Shown: positions 1 to 5,592, numbered from the stretch's first letter. The stretch: DNA of 5,734 nt from Candidatus Hydrogenedentota bacterium (GCA_029554925.1 JAKPUV010000064.1:1-5734); one strand, 5' to 3'. The notes: generated by a model from the sequence alone, not told the origin. A program made the numbers and translations.

Positions 1-107
1 TCCGGGGGGAGCAGGACGATTTCCTCGCCCCAGTTCTCGTCGCCGACAGCGGCGAACGCGGCGGCGCACAGCAGCGCCAGACAGCACGCCGGAAAGAAGC
101 TGCGCAT
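1..107 (-). CDS. N-terminus of a secreted protein of unknown function (cut by window edge)
   Basis: Only the first 35 codons are inside the window. The ATG is at 105-107 on the minus strand, preceded by GGGGAG (116-121) with an 8-nt gap. The start MRSFFPACCLALLCAAAFA is a typical Sec signal peptide: one basic residue, a hydrophobic core, then small residues that allow cleavage near AFA. The mature protein would begin about AVGDENWGEE, followed by IVLLPP. The start lies 15 nt after the stop of the DUF4139 gene, so the two are almost certainly co-transcribed. Too little is visible to name a family. The signal peptide and frame are seen directly; export is inferred. It was too short for an ordinary ORF cutoff, but the ribosome site, signal peptide and tight spacing make it convincing. 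Confidence 0.72.
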   Translation of the reverse strand, partial: MRSFFPACCLALLCAAAFAAVGDENWGEEIVLLPP

Positions 108-122
108 CTGGAGGACTCCCCT

Positions 123-1322
123 TTAGTTGGCGGGCGTCGAGTAGGTGATGGTGCGTTTCTCGCCCGGGCCGACGGACACGCGGAACTCCACGCGCCCGTT
201 TTCCAGCTCCTTGTACAGGTCGCTGGACTTCAGAATCCCGCCGGAACCGCCGATGGGGGGCTTGGCGGTCGCGCGGTCATACACGCGCACCTCGCGCGGC
301 TCGGCCAGCCCGTTGGCCACCTCGATGGAAATGTCCATCGGAGCGCCCGAGCGCATCTGCTCGCGCGAGGTGGCGTTCGCCTTGGTCACGGTGACGGCGG
401 GCTCCTCGGCCACGACCAGGCGCAGAACGCCGCCGGGGGCGGTTCCCGCACTCCGGGCCACCCCCAGAAGGACCGGCCCCTCCGGGGTGTTGCGGTAGAC
501 GCGCGCCTCGCCGGCGGGAAGGGCGGCGCCCATCCCGTTCGCCTCGGTATTGTCCAGTTCCAGCGCCCACCGGACCGTGCAGCCGCTCCTGCCGGGACCG
601 GGCTCGTAGTAGTACTCGCTCTCGGGACGGCCCCGCTCGGTCAAGTCCGCCTCCAGGACCGTCCGCACCGGCACCGCGTCAAGGGAGACCACGGGCACGA
701 GCATGGCGGTGCCCGCCGGCAGCTCCGTCACCCCGGGCAGCGGAGTGAGCGCGTCCGCGCGGAATCCCCGGGCCTCCTGTCCCCGGGGAAGCATGTAGTC
801 CGGCATGCCCGGGGGCGCCGCCTGGGACGCCCCCTTTTCGTTTGACGGGCTACCCAGAACCACAGAGACGTTCTGGAAGGCGGTGTCGTCGCCGTTCCGG
901 AGATGCACCGCCGCCTGCACGGCGGCGCTTGTCCCGTCCGGCGACAGCAGCAGGGTGTATTCGCCGTTCCAGGAGACGCCCTGCACCGCATAGGTCAGCT
1001 CCAGGGCGCGCGGTCCCGCGGCGGGGGCGTCAATCACCCAGGTTGCCTCCCTGCCGGGAATGTCCTGCTTGGCGTCCGCGACGTACTGCCGCACCACGCG
1101 CGCACCGCCCTTTCCGGCGGGGGCGCGGAGCACCACGGACCCGGGGACCGCCCCCCGGGGCAGGGTCCGCATCACCGTCTGCTCCCCCGCGGCCAGTTCC
1201 AGGGGGACGGTCTCGCGGACAATGGACTCGCCCCCCCGGCCCACGAGCAGCCACCCCGGCGTCTCCGCGAATCCGCACCCCGCAGCCAGCAGCAGTCCCG
1301 CCACGACAACTCTTGCGCGCAT
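123..1322 (-). CDS. Exported DUF4139 domain-containing protein
   Basis: A 399-aa protein with an N-terminal export signal. MRARVVVAGLLLAAGCGFAE fits either signal peptidase I cleavage after GFA or a lipoprotein, since AAG-Cys16 is an imperfect lipobox. The rest reads as a DUF4139 domain. It has the 'V-x-W-x-x-x-Y' entry (GVSWNGEYTLLL, about 115-126), then a beta-rich stretch with N-x-x-D-x-x-FQNV-x-V-x-LGSP (143-159). Next come LPAGEARVYR (268-277) followed by LLG, and a C-terminal beta-sandwich ending GRVEFRVSVGPGEKRTITYS (377-396). The biochemical role of DUF4139 is not established, and no catalytic motif is visible. The usual partner domain DUF4140 is not obvious, and the protein is on the short side for the family. 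The start has GGGAGAGGG (1330-1338) 7 nt upstream. The gene is second in a minus-strand run, 60 nt after the EF-hand-like gene and 15 nt before the next one. The 60-nt gap has a small GC hairpin (GGGGC 1354-1358 with GCCCC 1376-1380) and no good promoter, so read-through is likely. Confidence 0.85.
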   Translation of the reverse strand: MRARVVVAGLLLAAGCGFAETPGWLLVGRGGESIVRETVPLELAAGEQTVMRTLPRGAVPGSVVLRAPAGKGGARVVRQYVADAKQDIPGREATWVIDAPAAGPRALELTYAVQGVSWNGEYTLLLSPDGTSAAVQAAVHLRNGDDTAFQNVSVVLGSPSNEKGASQAAPPGMPDYMLPRGQEARGFRADALTPLPGVTELPAGTAMLVPVVSLDAVPVRTVLEADLTERGRPESEYYYEPGPGRSGCTVRWALELDNTEANGMGAALPAGEARVYRNTPEGPVLLGVARSAGTAPGGVLRLVVAEEPAVTVTKANATSREQMRSGAPMDISIEVANGLAEPREVRVYDRATAKPPIGGSGGILKSSDLYKELENGRVEFRVSVGPGEKRTITYSTPAN

Positions 1323-1382
1323 TGCTCGTCCCTCTCCCGTTGTGAATCGACAAGGGGCCCCGGCATACGGCCGCCGCCCCGT

Positions 1383-2144
1383 TCATTCCCTCTTGAACTG
1401 TTCCCGGCCCGCCAGATGCACATACCGCGCCATCAGCTCCCCCGGCGTCGCATCCGGCCCCAATTCCTCCACCGCCCGCTCCCACTCCTCAAGATTCTCT
1501 TTGCCGTCGCCATCAAGGTCATCATCCGCCCCATAGTATCTGACGGCGCTCTTGTTCATATCGGAGAGGTTCGTCTTCCGACCGCTGATTCTCTCGGCGA
1601 GCCACTCGGCATGCGGGCAATGCTCCCATCCACCCATGGTGAGCACAGCGGCCACCGCCTGATGCACCCCGGGCGCATGCTCCGGAAGCTTTTCCTGGGC
1701 GAGGGCTGTGTTCGCCTGAAACGCTCTGAGCGTAAGAGAATAAACTTCCGGTCCCCGATCCCCAGCAACCAAAGGCCCTTTTTTAAGGATCATCTCAAGC
1801 AGGGCGACCTCCGCCGCGTCGGGAATGCCGTCGCCGCCAAGTATCTCCTCCCGGTTTTCCCCGTAGTCAAGCTCCCCCCTGTCGTAGGCCAGGTTCAGGA
1901 AATCCGCCCGGGTCGCCGCCCCAGCCAGAGCCACCAGGTCCGCCACTTCGAACATCAGGAAAGCCTCTGGGTCGGAGGTCCCGCCGGCCTTCGGCTCGCC
2001 GCCATGTTCCGCGGCGGGTTCGGGCGTCTCCACCGCCGGCCCCGCCGCGGGCTGGCAGAAGGCCGCGCCGGCGCACAGCAGGAGGGATAGAAAAGGGCCG
2101 TTGAAGAGGAAAGGCCGCCGGATCCCCGCACGCTCCCGAGCCAT
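1383..2144 (-). CDS. Secreted protein with EF-hand-like calcium-loop motifs
   Basis: A 253-aa exported protein of unknown function. The frame stays open 48 nt further upstream. I chose the ATG at 2142-2144 because GGGAG (2153-2157) lies 8 nt before it and because it puts a signal peptide at the very N-terminus: basic RERAGIRR, then a hydrophobic stretch at about 11-29, with cleavage near residues 30-34. A Pro/Ala/Glu-rich linker follows (about 31-60). Two short motifs stand out. GGDGIPDAAEVALLE (103-117) is a degenerate calcium loop. D209-L-D211-G-D213-G-K-E-N217-L-E-E220 has acids at EF-hand positions 1, 3, 5 and 12, but Glu replaces the usual hydrophobic residue at position 8. Such 'GDGxxNxEE' loops are common in secreted proteins of planctomycete-like bacteria, where they resemble dockerin or thrombospondin-type calcium loops. 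Calcium binding is inferred. No enzyme motif is seen. It is the first gene of the minus-strand run, 46 nt or so downstream of a predicted transcription start. Confidence 0.82.
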   Translation of the reverse strand: MARERAGIRRPFLFNGPFLSLLLCAGAAFCQPAAGPAVETPEPAAEHGGEPKAGGTSDPEAFLMFEVADLVALAGAATRADFLNLAYDRGELDYGENREEILGGDGIPDAAEVALLEMILKKGPLVAGDRGPEVYSLTLRAFQANTALAQEKLPEHAPGVHQAVAAVLTMGGWEHCPHAEWLAERISGRKTNLSDMNKSAVRYYGADDDLDGDGKENLEEWERAVEELGPDATPGELMARYVHLAGREQFKRE

Positions 2145-2197
2145 TTCACGTTCTCCCGTTTCCGCTGGTCTCAAACTGCATATCTCCCACACGTTCC

Positions 2198-2227
2198 ATC
2201 ATAGACGCGTGGGGGGGGCGTTTTCAA
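2198..2227 (-). promoter_or_regulatory. Sigma70-like promoter of the EF-hand/DUF4139 run, with a G8 tract in its spacer
   Basis: On the minus strand TTGAAA (2222-2227, 5 of 6 to consensus) and TATGAT (2198-2203, 5 of 6) are separated by 18 nt. Transcription would start near 2191, giving a leader of about 46 nt before the ATG at 2144. The spacer contains eight consecutive G on the plus strand (2211-2218). A change of one or two bases in this run would change the -35/-10 distance. The hexamers are seen; the activity is inferred. Confidence 0.55.
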
Positions 2228-2244
2228 GCCCCTGACACGGACAA

Positions 2245-2269
2245 CAGACGGACCGGGCGGAACCGTCTG
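2245..2269 (-). terminator. Hairpin after the sulfatase gene, possible terminator
   Basis: CAGACGG (2245-2251) pairs perfectly with CCGTCTG (2263-2269) around an 11-nt loop. It begins 8 nt past the sulfatase stop codon on the minus strand. The bases after it on that strand read TTGTCCGTG, which is only weakly T-rich, so efficiency as an intrinsic terminator is doubtful. Its place between the sulfatase and an independent downstream promoter supports the call. Confidence 0.45.
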
Positions 2270-2277
2270 CGGCGGGC

Positions 2278-3669
2278 TCAGGCGCCGGGCCGCGCGCCCA
2301 CCTCCCTTATCCATGCCTCGTGGAGGGCCAGAAGTTCCCGGACGGTTTCCGGGTGGTCGGCGGCGAGGTTTCGGGTTTCGGACGGGTCGTCCGCCAGATT
2401 GGCGAGGAAGAGGGCGTCGTCCTTGGTCAGCGATTTGGGGTTAACGATGTCCACGGGGTTGCCGATAAGTTTCCAGTCGCCGCGGCGCACGGCCCACTGG
2501 GCCTTGGCGCCGGTGCCGATCTGCCAGTGCAGCACGTCGTGGGGCGCGGGCGCGGCGGGGTCCTGCAGCACGGACACAAGGCTGCGGCCGTCGAGGGGCA
2601 CGGCGGGCGGGTCCACGCCGCAGAGTTCGGCGAGCGTGGGCAGCCAGTCGCAGCCGTGGCCGGTCTGGCCGCGCACGGCGCCCTCGGGCAGGCGGCCGGG
2701 CCAGCTGATGATCGCGGGCACGCGGATGCCGCCCTCGAAGAAGCTGAACTTCGCGCCGCGGTACGGCCCCGCGTTGCCGCCGCCGAAATGGGCGCGCTCC
2801 TCCACGGAGTGGCCGTTGTCGGACTGGAAGACGACGATGGTGTCCTGGGTCAGGCCGAGTTCGGCGACCTTGTCCAGGAGCCGGCCGATCCGCGCGTCGA
2901 GGGTGGACACGAAGGCTGCGTAGAGGTCACGCGGGTACGGCACGCCGTCCTTCCGGTATTTCTCCAGCCATTCCGGGTCGCCCTGGTAGGGGTAGTGCGG
3001 CGTGTTCATGGCGAAGTACAGGAAGAAGGGGGCCTCGCGGTGGGCCTCCATGAACCCGGACGCCTCCTCGACCATCAGGTCGGGGAAGAAGCGCCCGCTG
3101 TGGAAGACCTCCTCGCCGTTGCGGTACAGGTCGTGGCGGTTGGGGCCCTGCCAGTAGAAGAAGTGCGAGTAGTTGTCTATGCACCCCACCATGTGGCCGA
3201 AGGAGTGGTCGAAGCCCTGGCCGTTGGGCATGGTTTCGGGCGCGTGGCCCAGGTGCCACTTGCCGACGTGCGCCGTGGCGTAGCCCGCCGCGCGGAACAT
3301 CTCGGCCATCGTCACCTCGCCCGGCGGCAGCCCGTCCTTCTCGCCCACGTTGCCCGGCACGCCCGCCCGCAGGGGAAAGCGCCCCGTGAGCAGGCCCGCC
3401 CGCGACGGCGAGCACACGGACGACGGCGCGTAGAACTGCGTGAAACGGACGCCGCGCGCGGCCAGCGTGTCGAGGCTGGGCGTGGCCAGGTCCGTCGCGC
3501 CGTAGCACCCGGCGTCAATGCAGCCCTGGTCGTCCGTGTAGATGACGATCACGTTGGGCCTGCGCGGCGGGGCGGCGGCCCGCGCCGCCAGACCGGAGGC
3601 GCACAGCGCCCCCGCGGCGGCAAGAAACCCCCGGCGGGTCATGCGGGAACTGCTGGAAGTGCAAGGCAT
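2278..3669 (-). CDS. Tat-exported type I sulfatase (arylsulfatase family)
   Basis: A 463-aa sulfatase that would hydrolyse sulfate esters outside the cytoplasm. The frame is open 126 codons further upstream, but the ATG at 3667-3669 is chosen because GGGAGGA (3676-3682) sits 6-7 nt before it. A second ATG nine codons in (3640-3642) has no such site. A Tat signal follows: SRMTRRGFLAAAG (8-20) with a hydrophobic core, cleavage likely near residue 33. The alkaline-phosphatase fold starts at PNVIVIYTDDQG (38-49), with metal ligands D46 and D47. The core signature C86-S-P-S-R90 then T95-G-R holds the Cys that becomes formylglycine. GKWHLGH gives K137 and H139, NTPHYPY gives H225, and SDNGHS gives metal ligands D284 and N285. 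AKFSFFEGGIRVP gives K307. Every expected active-site residue is present and the length is normal. No formylglycine-generating enzyme or anSME is in the window, so maturation must be encoded elsewhere. The substrate cannot be predicted. It is transcribed away from the SGNH hydrolase gene. Confidence 0.96.
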   Translation of the reverse strand: MPCTSSSSRMTRRGFLAAAGALCASGLAARAAAPPRRPNVIVIYTDDQGCIDAGCYGATDLATPSLDTLAARGVRFTQFYAPSSVCSPSRAGLLTGRFPLRAGVPGNVGEKDGLPPGEVTMAEMFRAAGYATAHVGKWHLGHAPETMPNGQGFDHSFGHMVGCIDNYSHFFYWQGPNRHDLYRNGEEVFHSGRFFPDLMVEEASGFMEAHREAPFFLYFAMNTPHYPYQGDPEWLEKYRKDGVPYPRDLYAAFVSTLDARIGRLLDKVAELGLTQDTIVVFQSDNGHSVEERAHFGGGNAGPYRGAKFSFFEGGIRVPAIISWPGRLPEGAVRGQTGHGCDWLPTLAELCGVDPPAVPLDGRSLVSVLQDPAAPAPHDVLHWQIGTGAKAQWAVRRGDWKLIGNPVDIVNPKSLTKDDALFLANLADDPSETRNLAADHPETVRELLALHEAWIREVGARPGA

Positions 3670-3675
3670 GGCGTG

Positions 3676-3699
3676 TCCTCCCGCGGCTGCGCCGCCGCG
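3676..3699 (-). promoter_or_regulatory. Sulfatase ribosome-binding site joined to a GC hairpin
   Basis: The Shine-Dalgarno sequence GGGAGGA (3676-3682) decides the sulfatase start. Directly beside it, CGCGGC (3682-3687) and GCCGCG (3694-3699) can form a 6-bp GC stem with a 6-nt loop. The base of that stem uses the first G of the Shine-Dalgarno sequence. The hairpin could slightly mask the ribosome site in the mRNA. The sequence is seen; any control role is inferred and could be chance in GC-rich DNA. Confidence 0.5.
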
Positions 3700-3768
3700 T
3701 GGGGGCAGGGTAACACAAGCCCGGCGGCGCGCGCATGGAGCAAGAAGGAGAACCCGCCGACCCCGCCA

Positions 3769-3879
3769 CGGACGGGATGGACGATGTGGACGGAGTGGAC
3801 GTTGTGGGCGAACACGGCCGGGCGGTCCGCAGGCTTGCGTCCACGTCGTCCACTCCGTCCACATCGTCCACCCTGTTTG
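3769..3879. repeat. Long palindrome with arms made of four 9-nt repeats each
   Basis: The left arm 3777-3812 is four tandem 9-mers: ATGGACGAT, GTGGACGGA, GTGGACGTT, GTGGGCGAA (consensus GTGGACGNN). The right arm 3836-3871 is four 9-mers in the opposite orientation: TGCGTCCAC, GTCGTCCAC, TCCGTCCAC, ATCGTCCAC. The arms match as an inverted repeat at 31 of 36 positions, with a perfect 24-bp core (3778-3801 with 3847-3870). With G-U pairs allowed, the stem extends outward to 3769/3879. The centre (3813-3835) is GC-rich and contains GCGGTCCGC. It lies between two divergent genes and ends 11 nt before the -35 box of the SGNH gene. The open frames across it (for example VDGVD and STPSTS runs) are by-products of the 9-nt period. 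It could be a REP-like or MITE-like dispersed element, a protein-binding array, or a structured transcript. Confidence 0.85.
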
Positions 3880-3890
3880 CAGCCGCCGGC

Positions 3891-3919
3891 TTGGCACCTC
3901 CGCCGGGACGGTATATACT
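3891..3919 (+). promoter_or_regulatory. Near-consensus sigma70-type promoter of the SGNH hydrolase gene
   Basis: TTGGCA (3891-3896, 5 of 6) and TATACT (3914-3919, 5 of 6) are spaced by exactly 17 nt in otherwise GC-rich DNA. Transcription would start near 3926, giving a leader of about 23 nt. The palindromic repeat ends 11 nt upstream of the -35 box, so a protein bound there could touch RNA polymerase. Confidence 0.72.
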
Positions 3920-3935
3920 TGCGCCAACATTGGTC

Positions 3936-3941
3936 GAGGAG
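3936..3941 (+). promoter_or_regulatory. Ribosome-binding site that fixes the SGNH hydrolase start
   Basis: GAGGAG lies 7 nt before the ATG at 3949-3951. The same frame is open for more than 1.6 kb upstream, so this site together with the promoter at 3891-3919 is what places the true start here. Confidence 0.8.
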
Positions 3942-3948
3942 CGGAACG

Positions 3949-4815
3949 ATGGACTTTCTGGCCACCTGGCTGGCGGTGCAGTTTCTCAGCGGGCGGGTCT
4001 TCTTCTTTGGCTTGCTCGCAGCCGCCGTGGCGGTTTGCGCGTTTCATCTGACGGCCCGAACCCGGGGCCGCTCCTGGCTGGGCATCACTGCGGGTCTGTC
4101 CGCCCTGTTTGTGACGCTCTCGGCGACACCCCTTCCCGTGTGGGCCTACACGGCCTGGTTCGTCGCCCTCGCTGCCACCCTCCTCCTGCGGCGCCCCCCG
4201 AAGAGAAGAGGCGTCGCGCTGGGGGCGTTTCTTCTTCTTTGCGCGGCCATGGCTTCCTGGGAACTCCCCTGGCAGTTTCTAAAACCCGTCGCGCTGACGC
4301 GCGGCACCACCCTCCATGTGATCGGGGATTCCCTGAGCATGGGGTCGGGTGTTCCTGACGGCGACTGGCCCTCCCTGCTGGGAAAAGCGCTGGATATCCC
4401 CGTTGTCCGCCACGCCCACGCGGGGGCGACAGTGGGAACCGCGCTTTCCTACGCCGACGAGATTCCGGAAGACCCGAAGTCCGTGGTGCTGGTCGAACTA
4501 GGCGGCAACAATCTGCTCGGCGGCAAGGGTGATTTTGCACAGGAGTTGGACGAGATGCTCGCCCGGCTCCGCCGGGGTGGGCACCGCGTGATCCTGGTGG
4601 AGCTGCCTCTGCCGCCGCTGTACAACGCCTACGGCGCCGCCCAGCGGCGGCTTGCCCGCCGTCACGGCGCGACACTGATCCCGAAGAGGGTGCTTGCGGG
4701 GATTTTCGCAGTGCCCGGCGCCACGACGGACGGCCTGCATCTTTCCGATGAGGGGCACCGCGCACTGGCCGCCGCGCTGGCGCAGTGTTTTACCGTTCTC
4801 CCTGCCGCTCCATAG
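3949..4815 (+). CDS. Membrane-anchored SGNH/GDSL-family hydrolase
   Basis: A 288-aa protein with an N-terminal membrane part and a C-terminal SGNH esterase domain. Four hydrophobic segments are visible at about 17-33, 43-60, 64-80 and 88-104, with a basic RRPPKRR loop between the last two (81-87). The catalytic domain begins near 120. Block I is VIGDSLSMG with nucleophile S128. Block II Gly is likely G159 in HAHAGATVG. Block III is ELGGNN (183-188), with G185 and N187 as oxyanion-hole candidates and Asn where many members have Asp. Block V is TTDGLHLSDEGH, with D261 and H264 completing the triad. The order and spacing resemble TesA-type lysophospholipase/arylesterase proteins. Those usually have only a signal peptide, so the multi-pass anchor is unusual. 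The substrate could be a lipid, an acylated sugar or another ester; the sequence does not say. The preceding gene is divergent and the next one has its own promoter, so it is probably a single-gene transcript. Confidence 0.88.
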   Translation: MDFLATWLAVQFLSGRVFFFGLLAAAVAVCAFHLTARTRGRSWLGITAGLSALFVTLSATPLPVWAYTAWFVALAATLLLRRPPKRRGVALGAFLLLCAAMASWELPWQFLKPVALTRGTTLHVIGDSLSMGSGVPDGDWPSLLGKALDIPVVRHAHAGATVGTALSYADEIPEDPKSVVLVELGGNNLLGGKGDFAQELDEMLARLRRGGHRVILVELPLPPLYNAYGAAQRRLARRHGATLIPKRVLAGIFAVPGATTDGLHLSDEGHRALAAALAQCFTVLPAAP

Positions 4816-4871
4816 GGGCTCGCTTCCTGCGTCCCCCACTTCCCGCCCAAGGTGGAAAAAGTGCGTTTTGC

Positions 4872-4900
4872 TTTACTCTGGGCGAGAAATCGCGTACAAT
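4872..4900 (+). promoter_or_regulatory. Sigma70-like promoter of the TetR-type regulator
   Basis: TTTACT (4872-4877, 4 of 6) and TACAAT (4895-4900, 5 of 6) are 17 nt apart. A/T-rich bases upstream (from about 4856) resemble an UP element. Transcription would start near 4907, about 26 nt before the ATG. The surrounding gap 4816-4932 is clearly less GC-rich than the genes. Confidence 0.6.
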
Positions 4901-4915
4901 AAGGCGTTGCTAACG
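4882..4915. promoter_or_regulatory. Possible operator half-sites over the regulator promoter
   Basis: Two short inverted repeats overlap the promoter. GCGA-GAAA-TCGC (4882-4893) lies inside the -35/-10 spacer. CGTT-GCT-AACG (4905-4915) lies over the expected transcription start. TetR proteins commonly repress their own gene by binding such sites, so one of these could be the operator. Each arm is only 4 bp, so chance is a real alternative. Confidence 0.25.
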
Positions 4916-4932
4916 AACGGTAGGTAAAACGG

Positions 4933-5574
4933 ATGGAACAGACACCGCTCGAATCGGGAAATGAGGCCGAGGCCCGGCTGCTGGAAAGCGCCCTCAAAAT
5001 CTTCTCGGAAAAGGGATATGAGGGCACCAGTATCCGGGAGATCATTGAGGGGGCGGGCGTGACGCGCCCGGTGCTTTATTACTATTTCCAGAACAAGGAG
5101 GACCTGTTCCGCCGTCTCGTGGAGCCGCTGTTTAATGAGTTCATCGCCGGGCTGGACCAGGTTCCCGACCTGTACGCCGACTGTCTGGGCCGCCTGAAAG
5201 CGGTCATGCGGATGACCTTCGACTACTCGGAGCGCTACCCGCTCACCATCCGCCTGGTGTTCCAGATGTACTTCTCGCCGCCGCAGTGCGGGCCGAAGAT
5301 GGACAAGTCGGCCTTCCGGCGGAAACGGTTCCAGGTGGTCGAGCGGATTGTGCGCGAGGGGCTGGAGCAGGGCGACCTCGCCGGGGGCGACGCGCAGAGC
5401 CTCGCGCTGGTGTTCGTGGGGATCATGGACACGCACATCATGGCCAAGGGCCAGATGCCGGGCATCCGCCTGACCACGGAACTGGCCGAGGGGCTGGTGG
5501 ACCTCTTCTATTACGGCGCGTGCTTCAAGGACATCCCCATGACCGCGCTCGTGAGCCCGTTCCGGTACGTCTGA
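4933..5574 (+). CDS. TetR/AcrR-family transcriptional regulator
   Basis: A 213-aa regulator of normal family length. The N-terminal DNA-binding domain is clear: helix 1 in ARLLESALKIFSEKGYEGTS (14-33), helix 2 in IREIIEGAG (34-42), and the recognition helix with the family signature TRPVLYYYFQNKEDLF (44-59). The remaining all-alpha part (about 65-205) would bind a small ligand and form the dimer, and it is too variable to suggest the ligand. The ATG at 4933 has only a weak Shine-Dalgarno sequence (AGG at 4922-4924), which fits low expression. It lies 117 nt after the SGNH gene with its own promoter, so it may or may not act on its neighbours. It converges with the next gene, with only 9 nt between the two stop codons. 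Confidence 0.93.
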   Translation: MEQTPLESGNEAEARLLESALKIFSEKGYEGTSIREIIEGAGVTRPVLYYYFQNKEDLFRRLVEPLFNEFIAGLDQVPDLYADCLGRLKAVMRMTFDYSERYPLTIRLVFQMYFSPPQCGPKMDKSAFRRKRFQVVERIVREGLEQGDLAGGDAQSLALVFVGIMDTHIMAKGQMPGIRLTTELAEGLVDLFYYGACFKDIPMTALVSPFRYV

Positions 5575-5592
5575 GCGGAGGGCTCAGACGTA
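5566..5592. terminator. Perfect 11-bp inverted repeat spanning both convergent stop codons
   Basis: TACGTCTGAGC (5566-5576) and GCTCAGACGTA (5582-5592) form a perfect 11-bp stem with the 5-nt loop GGAGG. The stem contains the TGA of the TetR gene (5572-5574) and the TGA of the opposing gene (5584-5586). It is symmetric, so it would form on either transcript and probably serves as a shared bidirectional terminator. There is no T-run on either side, so it may instead be a pause or mRNA-end stabilising hairpin. Confidence 0.6.

Noticed and set aside
1354..1380. GC hairpin between the EF-hand-like and DUF4139 genes
   Set aside because: The stem is short and interrupted in very GC-rich DNA with no T-run, so chance folding is likely.
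903..2090. 395-aa plus-strand open frame across the DUF4139 and EF-hand-like genes
   Set aside because: It is rich in Arg, Pro and His, crosses the ends of two well-supported opposite genes, and has no ribosome site or recognisable domain.
2145..2192. 16-residue upstream extension of the 253-aa secreted protein
   Set aside because: It would bury the signal peptide and use a start with no ribosome site, and it begins at the predicted transcription start, leaving no leader.
3735..3880. Repeat peptides such as VDGVD or STPSTS encoded over the palindrome
   Set aside because: The 9-nt period keeps frames open in several directions at once. The peptides are by-products of the DNA repeat, with no ribosome site.
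2320..3948. Very long plus-strand open frame antisense to the sulfatase that runs into the SGNH gene
   Set aside because: It is the mirror of a high-GC gene with all sulfatase motifs on the other strand. Its translation is low-complexity Val/Gly/Ala/Arg, and the promoter and ribosome site place the real start at 3949.
3670..4047. N-terminal extension of the sulfatase frame by 126 codons
   Set aside because: It would read through the palindromic repeat and place the Tat signal in the middle of the protein. The GGGAGGA site and Tat motif fix the start at 3669.
4836..4855. CCACTT / AAGGTGG hairpin after the SGNH gene
   Set aside because: The stem needs a bulge and is followed by A-runs rather than a T-run, so it is not a convincing terminator. 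I see no clear terminator for this gene.
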